A stretch of 64,000 nucleotides of DNA, from NCBI GenBank assembly GCA_020636105.1, contig JACJYL010000002.1:248001-312000 (forward strand), read 5' to 3'. The notes under the pieces were generated by a model, which saw nothing but the letters and a program-made list of their open reading frames with translations, was not told the origin of the DNA and did no database searches. Positions within the stretch are counted from its first letter, which is position 1; each line of letters begins with the position of its first letter. The position numbers and the translations under genes are program-made. This document shows positions 1 to 7,711 of the stretch, piece after piece. The DNA comes from Lewinellaceae bacterium (lineage in GTDB: Bacteria; Bacteroidota; Bacteroidia; Chitinophagales; Saprospiraceae).

Positions 1-158
1 TTATGACCAAAGTGGCGTTTTGGTCAGAAAAAATGAACCACCATCCCGACTGGAGTAATGTTTACAATAAGGTCAGCATCCGTTTAAACACGCATGACGT
101 GGGCAGTGTAACGGAGAAAGATTTTGAGTTGGCGAAAAAAATTGAGGGCGTGCGCTAA
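1..158 (+). CDS. 4a-hydroxytetrahydrobiopterin dehydratase, C-terminal part (partial at window edge)
   Basis: Only the last ~52 codons are in the window; the gene begins upstream of base 1 and stops at TAA 156-158. The visible protein has the family hallmark H-H-P-D-W-x-N-V-Y-N, followed by an L-N-T-H-D segment and a closing L-A-x-x-I. This is the C-terminal signature of pterin-4a-carbinolamine dehydratase, which dehydrates 4a-hydroxytetrahydropterin during pterin recycling in the cytoplasm. The His-His-Pro of the active site is present. Nothing after it is obviously co-transcribed; the next gene is on the other strand. The family call is firm, the substrate in this organism is not. Confidence 0.85.
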   Translation, partial: MTKVAFWSEKMNHHPDWSNVYNKVSIRLNTHDVGSVTEKDFELAKKIEGVR

Positions 159-368
159 CCCATGATTGGTGATTTAGGCGAATCAGGATTTGGAAAAAAT
201 GGGTGACCGTCCAGTTTCTATGAAATTAATCCAAGTTGCGATGCATTAGGATGATCAAATCAATAAATTCCAGGTTATCGAAACAAGTTATTTGCAACGC
301 AAGGAAGTCAGGCAGGGAAGTATATCGCAACTAACGTTAATTAATTTTTCCATCCTAAATCATATAAT

Positions 369-1193
369 TTACAATTGCTCATTCACCCAATCCAGGGTAA
401 ATTCAAAAACCTCCTGTTGTTGTTTTTCATTGTGGATTTCATGGAACATCCCGTCCCATTTTTTAAAGGTCGTTCGGGGGCCCATTTTAAAAGCGAAAGC
501 CTGGGTAGAAGCACAGGAAGTGATCTGGTCGGCCCCGCCATGCATCAGCAGGATTGGCACCGGAGGATCGCCCTTAAAATCGTGGAGCCAGACGCCTGCC
601 TCTAACAATCCTATCCCCAAAGAAGCCGAAACTTTATTGTGAACGAGTGGGTCTGCTATATATTTTTTGACCTCTTCAGGATCCCTGGAAATGTGGTTGG
701 GATCCAGTCCGTTGGGCTGGGTGAGTTTAGGATAAATATTTCTCATAAACTTACCCAAGCCAACCACGAAAGGAGAAGGATTATTGTCCAGAATGATAGG
801 TGGCGCAGAGGCTATGGTGCCAGCGATAGCAGATTTTCTTCTAAGGGTATGGTTGAGTACTATTGTAGCGCCCATACTATGCCCGTATAAAAAAACGGGT
901 ACGCCTTTGTATTTTCCATGAATGTCTTCCAGCAGCACATCAACGTCATTCATCATCATGTCAATACTTGGACTATGACCACGCTTTCCACCAGACTGCC
1001 CGTGTCCCCTGTGGTCAAAACCTACAATGGCAATGCCGTTTTTATTAAAAAATTCCGCCAGGTGATCATAACGATTGATATGCTCGCCAAGACCATGAAC
1101 CAAAGCAAAAACAGCTCTTGGTTTTTCGACAGACCATTCTTTTGCGTAAAGCTTTAATCCGTCTTTTGCCTGAAGTGAATAGGATGTGGTCAT
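369..1193 (-). CDS. alpha/beta hydrolase, monoacylglycerol-lipase-like (serine aminopeptidase S33 type)
   Basis: A 274-aa cytoplasmic alpha/beta hydrolase without signal peptide. The nucleophile elbow G-H-S-M-G places the catalytic Ser at residue 106; Asp222 (in H-G-G-A-D) and His251 (in M-F-H-E) complete the triad. The N-terminal L-V-H-G-L-G-E-H oxyanion loop and the D-H-R-G-H-G-Q-S-G-G strand are typical of the Hydrolase_4 group that includes monoglyceride lipases and lysophospholipases. The substrate is probably an acylglycerol or related ester; this is inferred from family only. It stands just downstream, on the same strand, of the DinB-like gene, separated by a low-complexity repeat, so the two may or may not share a transcript. 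Confidence 0.85.
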   Translation of the reverse strand: MTTSYSLQAKDGLKLYAKEWSVEKPRAVFALVHGLGEHINRYDHLAEFFNKNGIAIVGFDHRGHGQSGGKRGHSPSIDMMMNDVDVLLEDIHGKYKGVPVFLYGHSMGATIVLNHTLRRKSAIAGTIASAPPIILDNNPSPFVVGLGKFMRNIYPKLTQPNGLDPNHISRDPEEVKKYIADPLVHNKVSASLGIGLLEAGVWLHDFKGDPPVPILLMHGGADQITSCASTQAFAFKMGPRTTFKKWDGMFHEIHNEKQQQEVFEFTLDWVNEQL

Positions 1194-1250
1194 GCTGGTT
1201 ACTGGTTACTGGTTTGCTGGTTGCTGGTTTGCTGGTTTGCTGGTTGCTGT
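1194..1250. repeat. degenerate short tandem repeat (GGTTACT / GGTTTGCT units)
   Basis: The spacer between the hydrolase and the DinB-like gene is mostly made of tandem variants of CTGGTTACTGGTTTGCTGGTTG. Units are 7-8 bases and imperfect. No hairpin is formed. It resembles the other simple intergenic repeats in this window (58106-58136 and 61895-61957) in style but not in sequence. Confidence 0.7.
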
Positions 1251-1288
1251 TTGTCAAATGCCCGAAATATATTGCCAAAAAATTGGGA

Positions 1289-1804
1289 TTAGAGGTACCG
1301 TTCATTGATTATTTTAAAATGGTGTATTTCATGCCCGGCAATGATATAGGCCATGGCCAGGGACGTGACGGAAGTACCACTGGCCAGTCCGTGTCTCAGC
1401 CACATTTTTTCACTGAAATTTCTAAACAGACAAATGGTGGACCGTCGAACAGCCTCGTATTCCTCGATAATGGATTCTATGGTACGATCGGCAGCATTCA
1501 TGTAAGGAGCATAGGCATTTTGATCAAAACCTGGAAGCGGAGTTCTGTCATGCCTGGCAATACGAAGGGCCCTGTTGCTAAAAATACGCTCTCCATCTAT
1601 AATGTGAATGAGAATTTCCTTGATATTCCATTTATCCTCCGCATATTTATAATCCCATTTTTCACGTGGAATGGATTTTAAAAAGCCAAGATTTAATGGC
1701 AAGGATTGTTCCAAAGTGGAAACAATATCATTACTGGTGATCTTACTGACGTAAGGTTCGTAAAAAGCAGCATAATCGCCTGACGCAGGTCGTGAATTTT
1801 TCAT
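1289..1804 (-). CDS. DinB-like superfamily protein
   Basis: A 171-aa soluble protein. It has the four-helix DinB/YfiT pattern: an early helix with W-N-I-K-E-I-L-I-H-I-I-D-G-E-R, a middle segment R-H-D-R-T-P-L-P-G-F-D-Q-N-A-Y, and a last helix with G-H-E-I-H-H-F-K-I. His in the first helix plus the two His of the last helix match the metal triad of this superfamily. Family members are metal-dependent thiol transferases or of unknown function; I cannot name the substrate. The start codon at 1804 gives a length normal for the family (150-180 aa). Confidence 0.8.
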   Translation of the reverse strand: MKNSRPASGDYAAFYEPYVSKITSNDIVSTLEQSLPLNLGFLKSIPREKWDYKYAEDKWNIKEILIHIIDGERIFSNRALRIARHDRTPLPGFDQNAYAPYMNAADRTIESIIEEYEAVRRSTICLFRNFSEKMWLRHGLASGTSVTSLAMAYIIAGHEIHHFKIINERYL

Positions 1805-1851
1805 AGATACCCTAATATGTGATTTAACAATATGGTCTAAAATTTATTTCG

Positions 1852-1859
1852 TAAATTTG
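1852..1859 (+). promoter_or_regulatory. Bacteroidota-type -7 box (TAAATTTG)
   Basis: TAAATTTG fits the Bacteroidota consensus TAnnTTTG exactly and lies 61 bases upstream of the ATG at 1921, in a short divergent intergenic region. I do not see a convincing -33 TTTG at the expected spacing, so this rests on the -7 box and its position. Confidence 0.35.
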
Positions 1860-1920
1860 TTATTCTTCCGTTTTTCAATTCAATAGCGGAAGCGGTTGAA
1901 AAATACGCAAAAGTTATATT

Positions 1921-2442
1921 ATGAACAAATCATTTCACCTCTTAATTGCTTTTATTTTTATCCTGCCAATAGGGATACATGCACAACCCCCCACTCCTCC
2001 TAAAGATACCTTGCGGAGTTTGAATGTAGGTGACCTTGAAGATGAATTTGCCTCTTCCCTGGAAAGGTCTAAAAAGGTTATCATCGTGGATCAGAAGGAT
2101 CTTTTGGTTCCAAAGGAGTACGTCCAAAAGGAAAAGCGCTTTTTTTACGAGCAGGTTCCTGTAATGGAAAACGAAAACTTTGCGATTGTAGATTTACCCA
2201 AAGGATACACCGGCTTCAGGGTAGAATTGATAAAAGTACATGACGAACCATTGGCTGACAATGACATTATCTTTTTCCGTCACGGAAATGTGGTCGAGGA
2301 AACGATTGGAGAAAAAGAATACGCCTATTCCATCGGGGATTTTAAAACCGAAGCCGAAGCCAACGAATTCATGGAGACTTTTATCCTCGAACTTTATCCG
2401 GCAGCCAGGGTCATTCCCTACCAGGACGGCATGAGATATTAG
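1921..2442 (+). CDS. secreted protein with SPOR-like C-terminus
   Basis: A 173-aa protein with a clear Sec signal peptide (charged N-terminus, hydrophobic core to about residue 20, A-x-A-like cleavage before Q22). After a Pro-rich linker and a middle region of unknown fold, the C-terminal ~40 residues read Y-S-I-G-D-F-K-T-E-A-E-A-N-E-F and end in a strand with a P-A-A-R-V-I-P-Y pattern. This is the beta-alpha-beta layout of SPOR-like repeats seen in many Bacteroidota envelope proteins. It is probably periplasmic; peptidoglycan binding is possible but not shown. The next gene begins 34 bases downstream, so they may be co-transcribed. Confidence 0.65.
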   Translation: MNKSFHLLIAFIFILPIGIHAQPPTPPKDTLRSLNVGDLEDEFASSLERSKKVIIVDQKDLLVPKEYVQKEKRFFYEQVPVMENENFAIVDLPKGYTGFRVELIKVHDEPLADNDIIFFRHGNVVEETIGEKEYAYSIGDFKTEAEANEFMETFILELYPAARVIPYQDGMRY

Positions 2443-2476
2443 TGCCTGCAAAAAGTAACCAGCAATACGCAACAAC

Positions 2477-3127
2477 ATGAACACCTACGAAAAAAATGCA
2501 CGGAACACCATTAAGCGCGTTCCAAAAAGAGGAGATTACGATAAAGAAACCGTTTATAAAATCCTGGATGCTACCTATGTGTGTCAGGTGGCTTTTGTGG
2601 TGGACGGACAACCCTTTATCATTCCCACCGTTTTCGGAAGAAAGGATGATACCATTTTTCTTCACGGATCGGTCAAAAGCAGGATGATGACCAGCCTCGA
2701 AGAAGGCATTCCTGTCTGTATTAATGTGACTTTTACCGACGGAATCGTGCTGGCGAGAAGCGCCTTTCACCATTCCCTGAATTACCGGTCTGTGAGTATC
2801 TTCGGAAAAGCCAGGGCCGTTGCACATGAACAAAAAAACGAAGCCTTCCAGGTCATCATGGACCAAATTTTAAAAGGCCGGTGGGAGGAAGCCCGGAAGC
2901 CATCCGAAAAAGAACTGCAAGTCACCTCCGTACTTGCCATTGAGATCGAAGATGCGGCTGCCAAGATTCGGACCGGACCGCCGGTGGATGATAAAGAAGA
3001 CCTGGAGTTGCCCATCTGGGGCGGTGTAGTCCCATTGGTTACCCAGATCGGGAATCCCATTCCGGATGAATATACGCCCGAGGACATGGGATTGCCGGCA
3101 AGCATTCTCCACTTGATTCGGTCGTAA
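2477..3127 (+). CDS. pyridoxamine 5'-phosphate oxidase family protein (NimA-like flavin-binding split barrel)
   Basis: A 216-aa cytoplasmic protein. R-V-P-K-R-G-D-Y-D followed by an I-L-D-A-x-Y-V-C-Q-V-A-F strand and F-L-H-G-S-V-K-S-R-M is the signature of the Pyridox_ox_2 / NimA-like group, which binds FMN in a split beta-barrel dimer. A later F-H-H-S-L-N-Y-R-S-V motif is also typical. Members include nitroimidazole-resistance proteins, but most have unknown substrates, so resistance should not be inferred. The length is normal for the group. Confidence 0.8.
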   Translation: MNTYEKNARNTIKRVPKRGDYDKETVYKILDATYVCQVAFVVDGQPFIIPTVFGRKDDTIFLHGSVKSRMMTSLEEGIPVCINVTFTDGIVLARSAFHHSLNYRSVSIFGKARAVAHEQKNEAFQVIMDQILKGRWEEARKPSEKELQVTSVLAIEIEDAAAKIRTGPPVDDKEDLELPIWGGVVPLVTQIGNPIPDEYTPEDMGLPASILHLIRS

Positions 3128-3215
3128 TTAAATGAATGAAGTGACAAAACAAATTGAAGCATTAGGGGGCAGACTCCTCTTTTAGGTTGGGGCAAGTTCA
3201 GGCAATTATTCAATT

Positions 3216-3223
3216 TATTTTTG
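3216..3223 (+). promoter_or_regulatory. Bacteroidota-type -7 box (TATTTTTG)
   Basis: TATTTTTG matches TAnnTTTG and ends 22 bases before the ATG at 3245, in the spacer after the flavin-binding protein. It is positioned to serve the metalloprotease lipoprotein gene. The -33 element is not clear. Confidence 0.35.
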
Positions 3224-3244
3224 TGTCATTACTAAGTTCAAACC

Positions 3245-4537
3245 ATGAAATATTTAAAAATCGCGTTCTCCATATTTATCCTTACAACCACTACCTGGTC
3301 GTGCAATCCAAAATTGCAAAGCTGGTATTATTCCGTTGAAGGAAACGGTGTCGAAGTTCCTGAGTCGTATGAAGGAAGACCCGGATCTCGCCCGGGAAAA
3401 TCACTTTGTCGCGACCAACTCAACTATATCCCGGACACTACCCGGATGGACGAATTCCCGATGCGATACGTAAGGGTAAATTTTCATTGGATGAACTCTG
3501 CCGATACAGCCTTTTCCTTCACGCCAGGCAAAGATTTCAGCGAAAAAGATGCCATAAAGTTTACGGAAGGTTTTATGCATGCCTGCAATTACGATCTTAC
3601 AAAAAATCGAAAATTATGGCTCCCTCATGTCAACGATATTCCCGTGCTGCCTATCAATTACAGGCTCGTTCTCACCGGCCGGCCGGAAGACCCGAGCGAT
3701 AATGGGATTTACTTCCACTACGATGATGAACTTTATTATTACGTCGACAGGGGAAAAAATGCCAATTTATACAAACAGGATGTCTTCAAAACCTATGCGG
3801 TGCAGCCCGATACAGTACTGAATATTTTTGTCATGCCGCATCATCCGGATAGTGTCGCTTCCAAAACCTATCCTGTAAATCGGGTGGGCATTGCCCTGGG
3901 TACTTTTATCAAAATCAGCGGCATTTTTGGAAAAAAGGGCAGTTTCTGGGATTACCGCGGGTTGATCAATCACGAGGTTGGTCACATTTTCAGCCTGTCC
4001 CACACCTGGAAATACAACGACGGCTGCGATGATACGGTCATGCACCCGGGAAATTGCTACAGCCCGGATTCCGGCCCGGGTTGCGATACCCTTACCTCCA
4101 ACAATATGATGGATTACGGTTATCTGCAACATGCCCTCTCCCCATGCCAGATCGGCAAAGTGCACAATACAATGTCCAATATCCAATCAAAGAAAAGGAA
4201 ACTGCTTATCCCGGTATGGTGCGAATTAAAAGAGGACAGTACCGTTATCATCCGCGACAGCATCGACTGGAAATGCGATAAGGATATCGAAGGACACATC
4301 ATCCTGGAACAGGGGGCCATTCTGACCCTGCATTGTCGGCTGGCGATGCCTTCAGGAGCAAAAATCGTTGTTAAACCGGGGGCCAAACTGGTACTGGACA
4401 ATTGTCGGTTGCATAATGATTGTGGCGAAAAATGGCAAGGGATAGAATTACAACAACGGGGAGAACTCAAAGGGGAAGTGATCCGTATAGGCAACACGAT
4501 CCTGGAGGACGTTGAAAAGGGAGGATGGGGTGAATGA
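3245..4537 (+). CDS. M43-type (pappalysin/cytophagalysin family) zinc metalloprotease lipoprotein
   Basis: A 430-aa lipoprotein: the signal peptide ends in a lipobox T-T-W-S-C, so Cys20 is the likely lipidation site. The zinc motif H-E-V-G-H-I-F-S-L-S-H begins at about residue 243 (three His ligands and catalytic Glu). A Cys-rich loop (C-D-D, G-N-C-Y, G-C-D-T) and the Met-turn N-N-M-M-D-Y follow, as in M43 peptidases. In the metzincin pattern the usual Gly at position 8 is Ser. The last ~80 residues (G-A-K-I-V-V-K-P-G-A-K-L-V-L-D) look like the first rungs of a right-handed beta-helix and then stop abruptly at 4537, so a longer ancestral C-terminus may have been lost. Probably a surface or periplasmic protease. 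Confidence 0.8.
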   Translation: MKYLKIAFSIFILTTTTWSCNPKLQSWYYSVEGNGVEVPESYEGRPGSRPGKSLCRDQLNYIPDTTRMDEFPMRYVRVNFHWMNSADTAFSFTPGKDFSEKDAIKFTEGFMHACNYDLTKNRKLWLPHVNDIPVLPINYRLVLTGRPEDPSDNGIYFHYDDELYYYVDRGKNANLYKQDVFKTYAVQPDTVLNIFVMPHHPDSVASKTYPVNRVGIALGTFIKISGIFGKKGSFWDYRGLINHEVGHIFSLSHTWKYNDGCDDTVMHPGNCYSPDSGPGCDTLTSNNMMDYGYLQHALSPCQIGKVHNTMSNIQSKKRKLLIPVWCELKEDSTVIIRDSIDWKCDKDIEGHIILEQGAILTLHCRLAMPSGAKIVVKPGAKLVLDNCRLHNDCGEKWQGIELQQRGELKGEVIRIGNTILEDVEKGGWGE

Positions 4538-4673
4538 TGCGGGTACCGGGAGGACACCTTTTGCTTTCCCGCACTATCTTACCTGCGAAGATGTCACCTC
4601 TCTGTATAATAAAATTTCTCAGCGCCCATTGCGTCAACTTTGCCTCCATTGCTGTTAAATCTTTTGAAATAAA

Positions 4674-7547
4674 CTACCCTACCTCACTCGGGGGCACCCC
4701 AAAATGATCGCGGTAACATTTGGAAAAATAAGCCAGGCTGTTGAAGCCCACCATGAAAGCGATCTCTGAAGCATTACCCGCCTTTTTCTCCAGCAATTCC
4801 TTTGCCCGAAGTAGCCGCATAACCCGGATGATCTCGTTGGGGGATTGATTGGTCATCGCTTTCAGTTTTCGGTGCAGTTGACTACGGCTCATGCCTACCG
4901 ACTGGCTTAAATCTTCCACGCTGAAAGTTTCGTCGTCCAGGTTTTCCTCAATGGTCGATTTGACTTTTAACAAGAACGTTTCATCCACCGAACTTACCTC
5001 CACTGATTCCGGGTGGAACGTAAATTCGGTCCCAAAACTCTTTTGCAACCGCCTTCGCTGTTCGATGAGATTTTGTATGCGTACATTGAGTTCCCGGGCG
5101 TCAAAGGGCTTCATCAGGTAATCATCCGCTCCTAATTGCAGCCCTTCTATCTTGTCTTCCTGCTCCGCCTTCGCAGTCAGCATGATGATCGGGATATGGC
5201 TCGTTTTGTCGTTGGCTTTGAGGGTTTTACAAAGTTCCATCCCGTTCATTTTAGGCATCATCACATCCGAAATGATCAGATCAGGAATGAGCTGAATGGC
5301 TTTTTCCACCCCTGCTTCTCCGTCTTTTGCCTCTACGACATTATATTGCCCTTCCAGTTGTTCCTTCACATACGTTCTCACATCTGCATTATCTTCTACC
5401 AGGAGCACCATGGGTTGATCCTTCCGGGTTTTCCCGCCAGTTTCCACCGTTTCATCACCTGGATGATATTCACCCGTTTGCACCAGGATATTTTTTCCCG
5501 GTTGGGCAGAACCACTTTCAAGGACGGCTTTTCCGACGGGCAATTCAATGATAAAAACAGTGCCCTTATCCACTTCGCTCTCCACCAGAATCGTTCCATT
5601 ATGCAGCTCTACCAATTCTTTTGAAAGAGCCAGCCCAATTCCGCTGCCCGCCTGCATTTCAGAAACATTGGTCGTTTGGAAAAATCTTTCAAAAATCATG
5701 GGCAGCTGATCCTGCGGAATCCCCATTCCTGTATCTTTCACCCTGATGACAGCTATGTTTTCGCCCTCTTTCTGTCCGTTGTCCCTTAGCTCAAATTCAA
5801 GGCAGACCGTTCCCCTTTCCGGGGTATACTTAAAAGCATTGGACAACAGGTTGATCATCACTTTTTCCAACTTGTCTTTATCGAACCACGCCGTTATCCG
5901 GGCATCCGGAATATTGACCTCCAGATTTATTTCCTGGCGCTCGGCCAGGGATTCGAAAGCATAAACCATGGCCTTCAATGTCTTAACCAAATCCCCCTGC
6001 TCCAAATTGAGGGACATTTTGCCGCCTTCGAGTTTTGAAAGATCGAGCAGTTGGTTTACCAGGTTCATCAAACGCTCCCCGTTCCGGATCATGATGTCCA
6101 TGTATTTGGTGGTATTCCCTTTGAAAGAGCCTTCGCGCATTTGCCTGAGAGGGCCGAGTATAAGGGTAAGCGGCGTCCGGAATTCATGGCTGATATTAGT
6201 GAAAAAGTTCGATTTTATGCGATCCATATCCCGCAGTTTTTCTGCCTGTGCCTTTTCAAGCTGAAGGTTCAGCTCAGCCTGCTGGCGGCGCAGTTGCAGG
6301 CGGTAGCGAAGAAAGAGAAATACGCTGATCAACAGCAAAACCACAATGATACCCCCCAACAATATCCGGTATTTCTGCCGGGATTGTCTTTCCAATTCAA
6401 ATCGATTTCTTGCCAGGTCAGTTTCTTTCTTTTGGGTTTGATATTTTATGTTCAGTTCAGCAACCTTCTCATTATTCACCTGATCGTTTATACTGTCGGC
6501 AATTACCCGGGCCTGGTTCAAAAAATCAAATGCTTTTTTGTAATCGTTTAGGTTTTTATAGATCGAGGAATAAGTTTCAGCCACATCTTTCTTCAAATCA
6601 AGCGCGCTTGTTTTTTCAACAAAAGGCCTGGATTGATCCAGGTAAAAGAGTGCCTTTTGATATTGCCCGGAAAAATCAGCTACAGTGCCAAGATTGATAT
6701 ATAAAGTAATAAGATAATCGTTGTAGGGCGAATCTTTAAGTATATCAAGGGCTTTCAAATAGTAACTTTCTGCCTGATAATAATGTTCCAGCTTTCTGTG
6801 AGAATACCCCATATTGACATACTGGATGGCCTCGCTGATATGATCTTCATATTTTATAGCTACCTGAACAGCCAGGTTCGCATAATAAAAGGACGAATCA
6901 TATTTTCCCATATCATCGAAAACATTGGAAAGATTGGAATAGCTATAATAGAATTTGTCCTCGGTACTGTATTTTTTCCGAATATAGAATCCTTTTTTAA
7001 AGTAATCCAGTGCTTCCTTAAAACGTCCCTGCTCCCGCAGTACCGCTCCGATATCATTGTAAATGGACCCAATGTTATCATGTGAATCATATCTTTCGTA
7101 AATCTTTAAAGCACTGAAATAATCCTCCATAGCTTTATCAGGGTACCCCCACTCACTGTACTCCTGGCCTTTTTGCTGAAGGACCATCCCGGCAGTGAGA
7201 GTATCCTTCATTCGCATCTGAATATCATAATGCATTTGATGTGCCTCCACGGCAAGTTCATATTCGCCTTTGTTATGTTTGGACTGGGAGATAATTTCCT
7301 GGGCAAAGGCCTCTCCTTTTAAAAACCCAATCTTCCTTGATGCACGGATGATCAATTCGGCATGGTAAATGGCAGAATCGGGATAACTTCTAATGAAAGC
7401 CTTTGCGAAAGTAAAATGGTGCCGAATGCTTTGTTCGGAATCTGACTGTTGCTGATAGATTGTCCGCAGGCTATCAATAAGAGGTGTCTGAGCTGATATT
7501 TCGAGATTTACCAGAATCAGAATAAGACATAAAACATGCTTTTTCAT
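4674..7547 (-). CDS. hybrid two-component system protein: TPR sensor, histidine kinase, receiver, AraC output (copy A)
   Basis: A 957-aa one-protein signalling system. A signal peptide is followed by TPR repeats (about residues 30-380), one transmembrane helix (about 392-412), a HisKA domain with S-H-E-F-R-T-P-L (His near 455), an HATPase domain with G-x-G-I-G-L-A-L-S, a receiver with the phospho-acceptor Asp in I-I-S-D-V-M-M-P-K (near 759), and an AraC-type DNA-binding domain ending at the C-terminus. All key residues are present. The TPR part probably senses from the periplasm and the AraC domain regulates transcription. From about residue 384 to near the end it is almost identical to copy B (7712-10585). 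The target genes are unknown; no polysaccharide-utilisation locus is adjacent. Confidence 0.92.
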   Translation of the reverse strand: MKKHVLCLILILVNLEISAQTPLIDSLRTIYQQQSDSEQSIRHHFTFAKAFIRSYPDSAIYHAELIIRASRKIGFLKGEAFAQEIISQSKHNKGEYELAVEAHQMHYDIQMRMKDTLTAGMVLQQKGQEYSEWGYPDKAMEDYFSALKIYERYDSHDNIGSIYNDIGAVLREQGRFKEALDYFKKGFYIRKKYSTEDKFYYSYSNLSNVFDDMGKYDSSFYYANLAVQVAIKYEDHISEAIQYVNMGYSHRKLEHYYQAESYYLKALDILKDSPYNDYLITLYINLGTVADFSGQYQKALFYLDQSRPFVEKTSALDLKKDVAETYSSIYKNLNDYKKAFDFLNQARVIADSINDQVNNEKVAELNIKYQTQKKETDLARNRFELERQSRQKYRILLGGIIVVLLLISVFLFLRYRLQLRRQQAELNLQLEKAQAEKLRDMDRIKSNFFTNISHEFRTPLTLILGPLRQMREGSFKGNTTKYMDIMIRNGERLMNLVNQLLDLSKLEGGKMSLNLEQGDLVKTLKAMVYAFESLAERQEINLEVNIPDARITAWFDKDKLEKVMINLLSNAFKYTPERGTVCLEFELRDNGQKEGENIAVIRVKDTGMGIPQDQLPMIFERFFQTTNVSEMQAGSGIGLALSKELVELHNGTILVESEVDKGTVFIIELPVGKAVLESGSAQPGKNILVQTGEYHPGDETVETGGKTRKDQPMVLLVEDNADVRTYVKEQLEGQYNVVEAKDGEAGVEKAIQLIPDLIISDVMMPKMNGMELCKTLKANDKTSHIPIIMLTAKAEQEDKIEGLQLGADDYLMKPFDARELNVRIQNLIEQRRRLQKSFGTEFTFHPESVEVSSVDETFLLKVKSTIEENLDDETFSVEDLSQSVGMSRSQLHRKLKAMTNQSPNEIIRVMRLLRAKELLEKKAGNASEIAFMVGFNSLAYFSKCYRDHFGVPPSEVG
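4682..6398. repeat. 1.7-kb near-identical direct repeat, unit A
   Basis: This stretch matches 7720-9436 at a constant offset of 3038 bases with no indel. By eye I count about seven base differences in ~1717 bases, three of them changing an amino acid (Tyr/Phe, Thr/Met, Lys/Glu). It covers the end of the cytoplasmic linker, transmembrane helix, kinase, receiver and AraC domains. Identity breaks sharply just before the transmembrane helix; the TPR parts are only distantly alike. Confidence 0.95.
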
Positions 7548-7591
7548 ACAAGTGGATGTTCAAAACACAAAACCCTATGTGGGTAAAAATA
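7548..7591 (-). promoter_or_regulatory. conserved leader upstream of copy A
   Basis: Read on the minus strand, the bases just before the start codon contain TTTTGAACATCCA ending four bases short of the ATG, and further upstream TTTTTAC and a TAG-GG-TTTTG run. The same layout is found at 10586-10629 before copy B, at the same 3038-base offset and about 80% identical. It is likely the shared promoter and 5' leader of both regulators. Confidence 0.5.
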
Positions 7592-7711
7592 GTATTTATT
7601 TTGAACAAAACGGATAGAATTATTCCTCTTTTCCAACCTAATAATAAGCCCTAACAATTAATTATTTTGCCCAAAGTGAAAATCAAATGTGCTTCAATCA
7701 CAAAATACCAA

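Noticed and set aside
5136..5624. Long rightward frames opposite the sensor kinase genes (also at 8051-8662 and 6051-6551).
   Set aside because: They are mirror frames of the conserved kinase/receiver sequence and repeat in both copies because the DNA is nearly identical.
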